A DNA stretch of 29,663 nucleotides from UBA2287 sp964479665 (GTDB lineage: Bacteria; Bacteroidota; Bacteroidia; Bacteroidales; Tenuifilaceae). The notes under the pieces were generated by a model that worked only from the letters and a program-made list of their open reading frames with translations, had not been told where the DNA came from and did no database searches. The position numbers were made by a program, and so were the translations under genes. Of the stretch, positions 1-7,560 are shown one piece after another; position 1 is the first letter of the stretch; every line of letters starts with the position of its first letter. Location: NCBI GenBank assembly GCA_964479665.1, contig CAYZNN010000034.1, positions 1 to 29,663 on the forward strand, in the 5' to 3' direction.

Positions 1-68
1 AATTAACATTTAATTACGGGAATATCTCCTAAAAGAAAATGAGTTAATGATGCTTGGTGAAGGTAAGC

Positions 69-893
69 TTAATCGTTTAGCAACGATGTTGAAGGGAACT
101 TTAAATTACTGGTGCTCGTAAGCACTGCCTTAACAGAACCGACAAGAATTTTTGCTTCAATTAGCAATGGCACCCTATTCTGGTCATCGGTTACCCAAAC
201 GAACATATCCTCGCCTCCCGAAAAAATGGTACCTTCAACAAGCATAGCCGAGAATTTGATTGTTCGGTACTTTTTACCATCGCGGGTGGTAAGAATTTCT
301 CTGCCCAAATAACGAAGGTACAAATCGAATACCTCATTATCGATGGCCATTGGCAAGGGAATTTTATCGCCTTTTTTCAAGCCTTCGAAGGTGAGAGCTC
401 TGCAATAGTATATTGCACTCAACACATCGAAAACACAGGAGCGTATGGGTTGCACTTCCTTTTTGAAAGGTCGCTTCGAGGTACGACTGATAATATCAAT
501 CTCTTTCTTATCGTAATTGAAAACGTATCGGTTGTAGGTTTCGAACCCTCCTTCATGAGTATCGCGCTCAAACCAATAGGGTTGTAAACTCCTAGGATCG
601 GCAATAGCCTCAAACCTGTCGCGAACTTTAAAAAACCAATCGTACTGCTTCAAACTCCAACCTTCGGATTTGTAATGAATAGCCGATTTTCCAAGGTAAG
701 TTGTATCACTGACCCTAAAGTAAACATCGCCAGCATTTACCCAAATGAACCCCCAATTATAAACCGCCCTATAGGTAACATACTCGCCATTTTTAAAGGG
801 TATGTTAGCTACTGCACAACCATCGGTTTGGGCAGCCAACCAATAATAATTTATTATGAAAACTAAAAGAAGAAAAAAAGTTCTTGCAAACAT
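69..893 (-). CDS. DUF3108 domain-containing exported protein
   Basis: This 274-residue protein starts with a signal peptide (hydrophobic residues 4-20, ending near LAAQ). The mature part matches the DUF3108 family by eye: an N-terminal GEYVTYRAVYNWG segment, a central YYCRAL segment, then KGDKIPLPMAID and a C-terminal run ending near VGSVKAVLTS. DUF3108 proteins are periplasmic or outer-membrane-associated beta-rich proteins with no settled function. The gene starts 14 nt after the stop of the DUF368 gene on the same strand, so the two are probably co-transcribed. No terminator is visible in the 68 bases left in the window downstream. The family call is by pattern recognition; any envelope role is inferred. 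Confidence 0.8.
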   Translation of the reverse strand: MFARTFFLLLVFIINYYWLAAQTDGCAVANIPFKNGEYVTYRAVYNWGFIWVNAGDVYFRVSDTTYLGKSAIHYKSEGWSLKQYDWFFKVRDRFEAIADPRSLQPYWFERDTHEGGFETYNRYVFNYDKKEIDIISRTSKRPFKKEVQPIRSCVFDVLSAIYYCRALTFEGLKKGDKIPLPMAIDNEVFDLYLRYLGREILTTRDGKKYRTIKFSAMLVEGTIFSGGEDMFVWVTDDQNRVPLLIEAKILVGSVKAVLTSTSNLKFPSTSLLND

Positions 894-907
894 TACAATG
901 GTTATAG

Positions 908-1861
908 TTAGTATGCTTTTTTAGCAGCATAGCGTTCAATTAAGGCAATAGAAACTATTCCCATAAACACAAGTACAATAGCCCATAACAACTCTGCATC
1001 GAATGATTTTGGATAACTTAACTCGTACCCCTGAACAATCGCTTTCCCGTTTTTAAGCAACTGATTACCTTCACCATCGAGTCGGTATATGGCATTTTTC
1101 CAGGGCCATAGAATGCTAAGCGATCCCAAAATAAAACCCGTAAGCGATGCAATTGTTTGGTTTTTGTACTTTTTAAACACCCATGAAAGAAAATGCGAAA
1201 ATGCAACTAAGCCAAAGGCTGCACCCAAAGCAACCGGGAAAAGAACTTTAATATTGAAATCGTTCACTGCGTGAATCATCACTAATTCGTAGTTGCCCAT
1301 GAGCATAAGTACGAAAGAACCTGAAAGTCCTGGCAAAATCATGCTGCATATGGCAACTACACCACAAATTACTAAATATAAAAACGATTCGTTTTGCGAA
1401 GCTGGATTGAGGAATGAAATGATTGCTGCTCCAATTGCACCTATTGCAAATGCAACAAAAACCCAAAGGGTCCATTTCTCAATAGTTTTTCCAACAAAAT
1501 AAACGGAAGCAAGAATGAGCCCAAAAAAGAACGACCAGATGTGAACGGGATAGTTATGGAGCAAGAATTCGAAAACATGCGCTAGAGTTACAACACTAAT
1601 AACCATTCCAATAAAAACCGAAACAAGGAAAAAGAAATCGACATGCTGAAAAAGTTCTCGGAATCTTCCTTTGAAAAATAAATTGATGGCTTTGCCATCG
1701 AAAGATTTAAGCGAATTAATGATTCTTTCGAATATGCCCGTTATAAGCGCAATGGTTCCGCCCGAAACACCGGGTATTACGTTGGCCGCTCCCATTCCCA
1801 TACCCTTGAGAACAAAAAGCATGTGATTTTTAATCATGATAAAAGCATTTTTTGAGGACAT
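908..1861 (-). CDS. DUF368 family membrane protein (undecaprenyl-phosphate translocase family)
   Basis: This 317-residue polytopic membrane protein has the DUF368 signature near its N-terminus (GMGMGAANVIPGVSGGTIAL, about residues 20-39). A second, similar half-motif lies in the middle (MILPGLSGSFVLMLMGNYE), giving the family's internal inverted-repeat look. DUF368 proteins (PopT-type) have been described as flipping undecaprenyl phosphate back across the cytoplasmic membrane for reuse in wall and surface-polysaccharide synthesis. About eight to ten membrane segments are visible, and the length is normal. A perfect 28-nt palindrome with a T-run ends only about 10 nt upstream of the ATG, so the gene's promoter position is unclear. 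The DUF3108 gene follows at 14 nt. The family call is confident; activity in this organism is inferred. Confidence 0.87.
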   Translation of the reverse strand: MSSKNAFIMIKNHMLFVLKGMGMGAANVIPGVSGGTIALITGIFERIINSLKSFDGKAINLFFKGRFRELFQHVDFFFLVSVFIGMVISVVTLAHVFEFLLHNYPVHIWSFFFGLILASVYFVGKTIEKWTLWVFVAFAIGAIGAAIISFLNPASQNESFLYLVICGVVAICSMILPGLSGSFVLMLMGNYELVMIHAVNDFNIKVLFPVALGAAFGLVAFSHFLSWVFKKYKNQTIASLTGFILGSLSILWPWKNAIYRLDGEGNQLLKNGKAIVQGYELSYPKSFDAELLWAIVLVFMGIVSIALIERYAAKKAY

Positions 1862-1870
1862 AAAAGTATT

Positions 1871-1898
1871 AAAAAAGGGAGTTTAAACTCCCTTTTTT
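1871..1898 (-). terminator. Perfect palindrome and T-run after the MCP gene
   Basis: The arms AAAAAAGGGAGTTT and AAACTCCCTTTTTT form a perfect 28-nt palindrome. It lies 35 nt after the MCP stop and 10 nt before the DUF368 start, on their shared strand. The GGGAG/CTCCC stem followed by T6 fits a rho-independent terminator and could work in both directions. Because it lies so close to the next ATG it could also act as a leader attenuator. Confidence 0.75.
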
Positions 1899-1933
1899 AA
1901 AAAAACGCATAAAATAAAAAAGTAACAAGCCAT

Positions 1934-3820
1934 TTATTCTTTATTAAAGGACTTGAGGGTTTGCTCTAGTTTGCTCGATAACTTAAGAAGTTCGTTTGAG
2001 AAATCTGAAACTTCATCAGCAGTTTCGTTATTACTCTGTCCAAATAGTGTCAATTTATCGAGGACTGTGTTTATTCGCCGGGTTTCATCGAGTAGTTTAG
2101 AATTCTCATTAGAAATGCTTGCAACTATAACTGCACTCGAATTAATTTCATCAACCAACTCATTCATAACCCGCTTAACGCCATCAATAGTTTTCAAACT
2201 TTCGTTACTAAGTTCAACTATTTCTTGAGCAGCCTGTTTGGAACGTTCTGCCAACTTTCGAACTTCGGCAGCAACAACAGCAAATCCCTTTCCGTGTTCT
2301 CCAGCCCTTGCTGCTTCTACAGCAGCATTGAGCGCAAGAATATTTGTTTGAAATGCTATGTCGTTCACAACTCGAATCCTATCGGAAACCTTGCTCATGG
2401 CCGCAATGGCTTGCTGCGAGACTACCATCCCCTTTTTAATTGATTCAACCGATTTTGTAGAAATTCCACTAGCCATTCGGGTTGAACTTTCGGTTCTTTC
2501 AATGGAATTTGCCAGTTGCTGAACCGACCCAGTAACATCGTTGGTTGCCTCAACTAAACTAATGGCTCCTTCGTTAAGTTTCTGGGAACTACTTTCCAAA
2601 TGATTTCCTGAAAGAGCTATTTCATTCGAAGCCTCTTTAACCTCCATAAAAATGTTTCCGATTTTACTTGAAATAGCCGAAAGGGAACGTGCTAGTTCGC
2701 CAATCTCATCGTTACCCTCCATTTCAATATTGGCGTTGAACTTACCATCGCTTAGTGCATAAGCATATTTAACCCCTCTCGCAATACGTTGGGTTATACG
2801 ATTTATTACTATTGCTATGATAATGGATGTTATTACTATTCCTGCAAGTCCCGACAAGATAAGCCAAAGCATTAACCTTTGGGTGGCTTCCATAACATCG
2901 TCGAGCACAACAATAACCCCTAACGACCAGGGTGTCTTTGAGTTCTGCATTTCAACGGGTGAGAAGTACGCAATTATATTTTTACCGGTTTCGCTATGAA
3001 CGGCTTCAATTGAGAATTGAATCCCATTTCTAATTTTATGGTGAATATTATGCGCCTGCTCCTCGTCGGGATTTACTTCTGCCATAGTTTGACCTATTAT
3101 CGCTTTATCGGGATGGGTTACATACACCCCAGCATTCGAAAGCAAGAAAGCATATCCATTATTAAATAGTTTCAAACTATCAATTCTGTGTTTTAACTCT
3201 TCCAAAAGAATGTCGCAGCCAACTGTGCCAATGATTCGATTTTTATAAACAATTGGACTTATAAGACTTGTCATTTGGTCCTTTTGCCCATTATTTCGAT
3301 ACGCAAAGAAGTAAGGCTCAAGAATAGTTGTTCTTGAAGGGTCATTAATTACCCACAAGCTATTCTCACTCAGGTTATCAAATGAAGCTGTATCCTGTTT
3401 GAAATGTATACTTTCGCCCTCTCTAAAGTATTTTGTTCGCAATCTCAATCTTTTAGTTTGTAAATTATTGTAAACCGACAGATCCCAATGCACCCATAGT
3501 GAACTAAAATTAGTATGTTTCTCAAATACATCCCTGAGCATTTGATGCTGTAACTTTTCCCGTTCGGTAAAGGGAATTTCAACGAATCGACTGAACGATT
3601 CTGCAATCACTTTTGTGATAATTAACTCATTGTTAATCTGATTTTCTACCCCCTTGGCTGCTTCTTCTATCACTGTACTTACATAGCGTCGAGAGTTGTC
3701 GAGGCTAACTCTTTTAACAGAAGAAATAATTTGATAAAAAATAATACTGTATACAACAACTGAAAACCCAATAAGTAGTATCAGAATCTTTGTTCTTAAT
3801 CGCATTTTACTGATAATCAT
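1934..3820 (-). CDS. Methyl-accepting chemotaxis protein with extracellular Cache-type sensor
   Basis: This 628-residue transmembrane receptor has, in order: TM1 (about residues 11-31); a large periplasmic region of about 280 residues that looks like a double Cache domain (WVINDPSR, LISPIVYKNRIIGTVGCDI, GYAFLLSNAGVYVTHPD); TM2 (about 317-340); a HAMP linker; and a long coiled-coil signalling domain. The highly conserved hairpin tip is present (NILALNAAVEAARAGEHGKG then FAVVAAEVRKLAERS), which is the CheA/CheW contact region. Cache receptors usually sense small ligands such as amino or carboxylic acids. The C-terminus has no CheR-tethering pentapeptide. No cheA, cheW, cheR or cheB lies in the window, so it is an orphan receptor here. 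A terminator-like palindrome follows the gene. The ligand cannot be read from sequence. Confidence 0.93.
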   Translation of the reverse strand: MIISKMRLRTKILILLIGFSVVVYSIIFYQIISSVKRVSLDNSRRYVSTVIEEAAKGVENQINNELIITKVIAESFSRFVEIPFTEREKLQHQMLRDVFEKHTNFSSLWVHWDLSVYNNLQTKRLRLRTKYFREGESIHFKQDTASFDNLSENSLWVINDPSRTTILEPYFFAYRNNGQKDQMTSLISPIVYKNRIIGTVGCDILLEELKHRIDSLKLFNNGYAFLLSNAGVYVTHPDKAIIGQTMAEVNPDEEQAHNIHHKIRNGIQFSIEAVHSETGKNIIAYFSPVEMQNSKTPWSLGVIVVLDDVMEATQRLMLWLILSGLAGIVITSIIIAIVINRITQRIARGVKYAYALSDGKFNANIEMEGNDEIGELARSLSAISSKIGNIFMEVKEASNEIALSGNHLESSSQKLNEGAISLVEATNDVTGSVQQLANSIERTESSTRMASGISTKSVESIKKGMVVSQQAIAAMSKVSDRIRVVNDIAFQTNILALNAAVEAARAGEHGKGFAVVAAEVRKLAERSKQAAQEIVELSNESLKTIDGVKRVMNELVDEINSSAVIVASISNENSKLLDETRRINTVLDKLTLFGQSNNETADEVSDFSNELLKLSSKLEQTLKSFNKE

Positions 3821-3848
3821 ATGCTGAATGATATTATAGTTCTATAAT

Positions 3849-3980
3849 TTCTATTTTGCTAAACTATAAAAACCTATTCAAGTTTGAAGTTAGCATTGCC
3901 AATAAGATTGACCATAAATGCAATTTAACTAATTTCAAACAGGATACAAAATGCAAGAAAGATTTATTCTATTTTGCTAA
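3849..3980. repeat. 14-nt direct repeat in the intergenic region before the M3-like peptidase gene
   Basis: The sequence TTCTATTTTGCTAA occurs at 3849-3862 and again at 3967-3980, in the AT-rich gap between the MCP gene and the peptidase gene. It contains a near-match to the Bacteroidota -7 element. It could mark duplicated promoter material or be chance in low-complexity DNA. Otherwise nothing convincing is seen in 3821-4088. Confidence 0.4.
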
Positions 3981-4088
3981 CGAATACAAGTTCCTTAACA
4001 AATCAAATTCAAATACAAAATCAGCTTGCAATTGCAATAATCAATCAATAACTTTGAAAACCATTTATACTCACTTAATACTTATATC

Positions 4089-6146
4089 ATGAAGTACATA
4101 CATTATTTTATTACACTATTGCTCGTTGCTGCGATGATACAATGTACCCCTTCGAAAAACAAAAAAAAGGCGGTTGGTGGGAGCCCCATAGCCGATGTTA
4201 CAATCAAATCTGTTATTAATGCACTTACCCAGAAACATGGCGAGGCATTTGGTTTTCGTATTGAACGGGGTGTAAAACAGGTGGCTTCGCTCTGGCGCGA
4301 AAATGATGGAACAGCTACCGATTTCGAAGCATTTTGCAATGAGCAATTCATTTCCGATCCAGCTGCCATTGAAACCCTGTTCAATAAGGTTTCGTACGGA
4401 ATGGAGGTGCTTAACGGCTACTTCCTTCGTATTAATAAAGATCTGATGCGCCCGCTTCATCTCGATTTGGGCGAAATAACGCCCATTGATATGCTGTTTG
4501 GCGGGTTCAACGCAGGAGCGCACCTGAGCGAAGACCTTTACACTAACCGCATTGCATTTACTGTTGCGCTTAACTTTCCGTTTTACAGTTTAAAAGAAAA
4601 AACCGAGCTGGGTCCAAACTGGTCGCGCCTCGAGTGGGGCTACGCTCGCATGGGCGACCTTTTCACTTCGCGCATACCTGCCGAATTGCAGCAGAACATG
4701 TCGCGCATAAGTACCGATGCCGACACCTACATTAGCGGATACTACATTCACATGGGCAAAATCCGCAACGAGACCGACGAGCAGCTTTTCCCCGATGGCA
4801 TGAAACTTATATCGCATTGGAATCTTCGCGACGAGCTGAAATCGCAATATGCAAACGGAGAAAGCGGATTGGAAAAGCAAAAAATGGTTTACCAAATAAT
4901 GCAGCGCATTATCGACCAGTCGATTCCCGAAAACGTAATTAACAACCCCGATTTGGTATGGAAACCCATATCGAACCAAGTTTACAATAATGGCCAAGCC
5001 ATTGATTTTAAGCCTGAACCCAACACCCGTTACCAGCAAGTAGTGAACCTTTTCGGAGCCATAAAGGCTATCGATGCGTTTTCGCCCACAATGCCAACGT
5101 ACATTCAGCGTAAATTCGAAGGCGAATTCGAAATTCCTGTTGAGGATATTGAGGCCCTTTTCACCGAGTTCGTTTCGTCGAAACAGGTTCGCGATGCGGG
5201 CAAACTCATTGCCAAACGGTTAGGTAGACCTTTGCAACCATTCGACATTTGGTACGATGGTTTCAAACCGCGAAGCAGTATACCTGCCGAAAAGTTGAAT
5301 GCTGCAGTAAGTAAACGCTTCTCGAGTGCTGCCGAATATCAAAAGGAAATTCCCAACATTTTAACCTCACTGGGTTGGTCGCGCGAGAAGGCCAATTTCA
5401 TTGCCTCAAAAATTATTGTTGAAGGCAGCCGGGGTGCCGGTCATGCTTGGGGCGGCGGAATGCGTTCCGATGTTGCACTTCTTCGTACCAATATTCCAAG
5501 TAGCGGAATGAATTATAAAGGTTTCAACATTGCCATGCACGAGTTTGGCCACACCGTTGAGCAAACCATTTCGCTTTACGATATCGACTACTACATGCTA
5601 AACGGAGTTCCCAACACCGCATTTACCGAAGCGCTGGCTTTCATTTTTCAGGCACGCGACCTGGATGTGCTGGGATTTAAAGATCCCAACCCCGAAAAGG
5701 AACACCTTGCTGCTCTCGACAATCTTTGGTCGTGCTACGAAATAATGGGCGTTTCGCTGGTTGATATCAACCTGTGGAAGTGGCTTTACGCAAATCCCAA
5801 TGCAGATGCTCAGCAGGTAAAAGAGGCTACCATTCGTATTGCCAAGGAAATATGGAATAAATACTACGCCAATGTTTTTGGCAGCAACGATGAGCCAATT
5901 CTTGCCATCTATAGCCATATGGTTGAAATACCACTGTATCTTTCTGCATACCCCATGGGCCATTTAATCGATTTTCAGATCGAAAAGCACATTGCCAACA
6001 AGCAGTTTGCCAACGAAGTAGAAAGGATGTTTGTTCAGGGTCGTATAGTTCCTCAACTGTGGATGCAAGGAGCCGTTGGTCAGCCCTTAAGCATTACCCC
6101 AACTCTCGAAGCCGCTGCCAAAGCGGTTGAGGTGCTGAATAGATAA
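4089..6146 (+). CDS. Lipoprotein metallopeptidase, M3-like HExxH zinc site
   Basis: This 685-residue protein has a lipoprotein signal peptide ending in AAMIQC (Cys19), so it is probably anchored in the outer or inner membrane facing the periplasm. Residues 484-488 are HEFGH, and a glutamate follows at about residue 514 in NTAFTEALAF. That is the HExxH plus downstream-Glu layout of gluzincins, with spacing close to thimet-oligopeptidase-type M3 enzymes. The rest is helical-looking and 600-plus residues long, which also suits an oligopeptidase fold. I do not recognise the exact family, and M3 membership is inferred from the motif spacing. The likely role is hydrolysis of short peptides in the periplasm. 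It appears monocistronic, with a terminator 24 nt after the stop. Confidence 0.75.
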   Translation: MKYIHYFITLLLVAAMIQCTPSKNKKKAVGGSPIADVTIKSVINALTQKHGEAFGFRIERGVKQVASLWRENDGTATDFEAFCNEQFISDPAAIETLFNKVSYGMEVLNGYFLRINKDLMRPLHLDLGEITPIDMLFGGFNAGAHLSEDLYTNRIAFTVALNFPFYSLKEKTELGPNWSRLEWGYARMGDLFTSRIPAELQQNMSRISTDADTYISGYYIHMGKIRNETDEQLFPDGMKLISHWNLRDELKSQYANGESGLEKQKMVYQIMQRIIDQSIPENVINNPDLVWKPISNQVYNNGQAIDFKPEPNTRYQQVVNLFGAIKAIDAFSPTMPTYIQRKFEGEFEIPVEDIEALFTEFVSSKQVRDAGKLIAKRLGRPLQPFDIWYDGFKPRSSIPAEKLNAAVSKRFSSAAEYQKEIPNILTSLGWSREKANFIASKIIVEGSRGAGHAWGGGMRSDVALLRTNIPSSGMNYKGFNIAMHEFGHTVEQTISLYDIDYYMLNGVPNTAFTEALAFIFQARDLDVLGFKDPNPEKEHLAALDNLWSCYEIMGVSLVDINLWKWLYANPNADAQQVKEATIRIAKEIWNKYYANVFGSNDEPILAIYSHMVEIPLYLSAYPMGHLIDFQIEKHIANKQFANEVERMFVQGRIVPQLWMQGAVGQPLSITPTLEAAAKAVEVLNR

Positions 6147-6169
6147 TTTTAACTTAAAGAAATTAAAAC

Positions 6170-6202
6170 GGAGCCCTTAAAATGAAAGGCTCCTTTTTTT
6201 TT
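6170..6202 (+). terminator. Rho-independent terminator of the lipoprotein peptidase gene
   Basis: A GGAGCC / GGCTCC stem at 6170-6175 and 6188-6193, extended by a short TT/AA pairing across a bulge, is followed by a run of nine T. It begins 24 nt after the peptidase stop codon. It also shows that the in-frame ATG at 6182 is not the start of the next gene. Confidence 0.85.
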
Positions 6203-6298
6203 AACTTTTTTATTGAAAGATTTACATCCTATTCGGTACGTCAATGCAATACAACTAAAATTGAGCACAATTGTTTTTCCCATAAGTCATTTTATGCT

Positions 6299-6306
6299 TA
6301 TATTTG
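6299..6306 (+). promoter_or_regulatory. Bacteroidota -7 element of the AAA_14 ATPase gene
   Basis: TATATTTG matches the TAnnTTTG -7 consensus exactly and lies 22 nt before the ATG at 6329. Only a weak TTTT stands at the -33 position. It supports 6329 as the true start. Confidence 0.6.
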
Positions 6307-6328
6307 TCTTTTACATAAAACATTTTGC

Positions 6329-7522
6329 ATGGATGTCCTATTTGAAAAATCGGTAAGAAAGATTGAAAGAACGAACTACTTGTTCAGGCGATTCCTTTTT
6401 ACAACAATCAATTGGAATCATAGGTTAATTTCAATTACAGGTTCGAGAGGTGTTGGTAAAACTACAATGGTACTGCAGTATCTTAAGGGCCTTTCGTTAA
6501 ATGACAATGAAAAACTTTACTTAAGCCTCGACGACATCTACTTTTCATCGAATAATTTGGCAGAAACAATTTCTGATTTTGCAAAACTTGGTGGTAAAAT
6601 GGTTGCCCTTGACGAAGTTCATAAATACCCCAACTGGTCGAGAGAAATAAAAAATATTTACGATGACTACGCTGACTTGAAAATAATTTTCACTGGTTCA
6701 TCGATACTCGAAATAAACAAGGGCGAATCGGATCTTAGTAGAAGAGCCGTAAATTATAGTTTACCCAGCCTGTCGCTTAGGGAGTTTATTTCTCTTGAAA
6801 GCAATGTTTCACTTCAAAGCTATTCACTCGAAAGCATTATTGCCAATCATTCACAAATTTGCAAGGAAATTAACAAACATATAAAACCGCTGCTGTCGTA
6901 TAGTCGCTATGTTAAATATGGAGGGTTTCCATACTTTGGTGAGCTAGGTGCCGATTTTCACAATCAGCTCCTAAAGACCATAAACATTGTTTTAGAATCT
7001 GATTTAACATCGGTGTTAACTGTTGATTACTCGCATGTACTAAAACTGAAAAAATTACTGCTCTTAATAGCAGAGAGCGTTCCATTTAAGCCAAATATAT
7101 CGGAGTTAAGTGCCAAAGTAGGTATAACACGCGAAACGGTATTACGTTACTTAGACTACCTTGAAAAATCGGGGTTGATTTTACAGCTTACCACAAAAAA
7201 TAAAGGATTTAGAAGATTCGAAAAACCCGATAAAGTTTACCTAAACAATTGCAACTACCTATTCGCCTTAAGTAGCTTACCACCTGACACAGGAACCGTT
7301 CGCGAAACGTTCTTCCTACAGCACATTTCGGTAATGTCGAAGGTTAACTACCCTAATTCAGGTGACTTTTTAATTAACGGCAAGTATGTATTTGAAATTG
7401 GTGGCAAGGCTAAAACCTTTAATCAAATTAAAAATATCGAGTATTCATATCTAGCACTCGACGATATTGAATATGGTGTGAATAATAGAATTCCACTATG
7501 GCTATTTGGATTTATTTACTAG
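6329..7522 (+). CDS. ATP-binding protein, AAA_14 plus DUF4143
   Basis: This is a cytoplasmic ATPase of the AAA_14/DUF4143 type, 397 residues from the chosen start. The Walker A motif is at about residues 38-46 (GSRGVGKTT), Walker B is KMVALDEVHK around 90-99, and a GSS sensor-like motif follows in IIFTGSSIL. The second half has a winged-helix-like stretch (ISELSAKVGITRETVLRYL) and the DUF4143 tail, ending in the nuclease-like ISGxxEIGGKAK-type region seen in the family. I reject the longer reading frame from 6182 because that ATG lies inside the upstream terminator, while an exact -7 element precedes 6329. These genes are common, often numerous and patchily distributed in Bacteroidota. Their function is unknown; some relate to toxin-antitoxin or defence islands, but nothing in the surroundings shows that here. 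Confidence 0.88.
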   Translation: MDVLFEKSVRKIERTNYLFRRFLFTTINWNHRLISITGSRGVGKTTMVLQYLKGLSLNDNEKLYLSLDDIYFSSNNLAETISDFAKLGGKMVALDEVHKYPNWSREIKNIYDDYADLKIIFTGSSILEINKGESDLSRRAVNYSLPSLSLREFISLESNVSLQSYSLESIIANHSQICKEINKHIKPLLSYSRYVKYGGFPYFGELGADFHNQLLKTINIVLESDLTSVLTVDYSHVLKLKKLLLLIAESVPFKPNISELSAKVGITRETVLRYLDYLEKSGLILQLTTKNKGFRRFEKPDKVYLNNCNYLFALSSLPPDTGTVRETFFLQHISVMSKVNYPNSGDFLINGKYVFEIGGKAKTFNQIKNIEYSYLALDDIEYGVNNRIPLWLFGFIY

Positions 7523-7560
7523 TTATATGTATTTAATTTACAACATTAATCTATCACCAT

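Noticed and set aside
1..68. Partial gene at the left edge
   Set aside because: No open frame with recognisable protein is visible in these bases, and they are too short to judge.
3856..4092. 78-residue open frame before the lipoprotein peptidase gene
   Set aside because: It is rich in Asn, Lys and Ile, as expected from AT-rich noise, has no domain or signal, and overlaps the start of a well-supported gene.
4590..5039. 149-residue open frame on the minus strand
   Set aside because: It is antisense to the lipoprotein peptidase, with no recognisable domain or start signal.
6182..6328. N-terminal extension of the AAA_14 gene
   Set aside because: The ATG at 6182 lies inside the upstream terminator hairpin, and a perfect -7 element lies at 6299-6306, within the extension.
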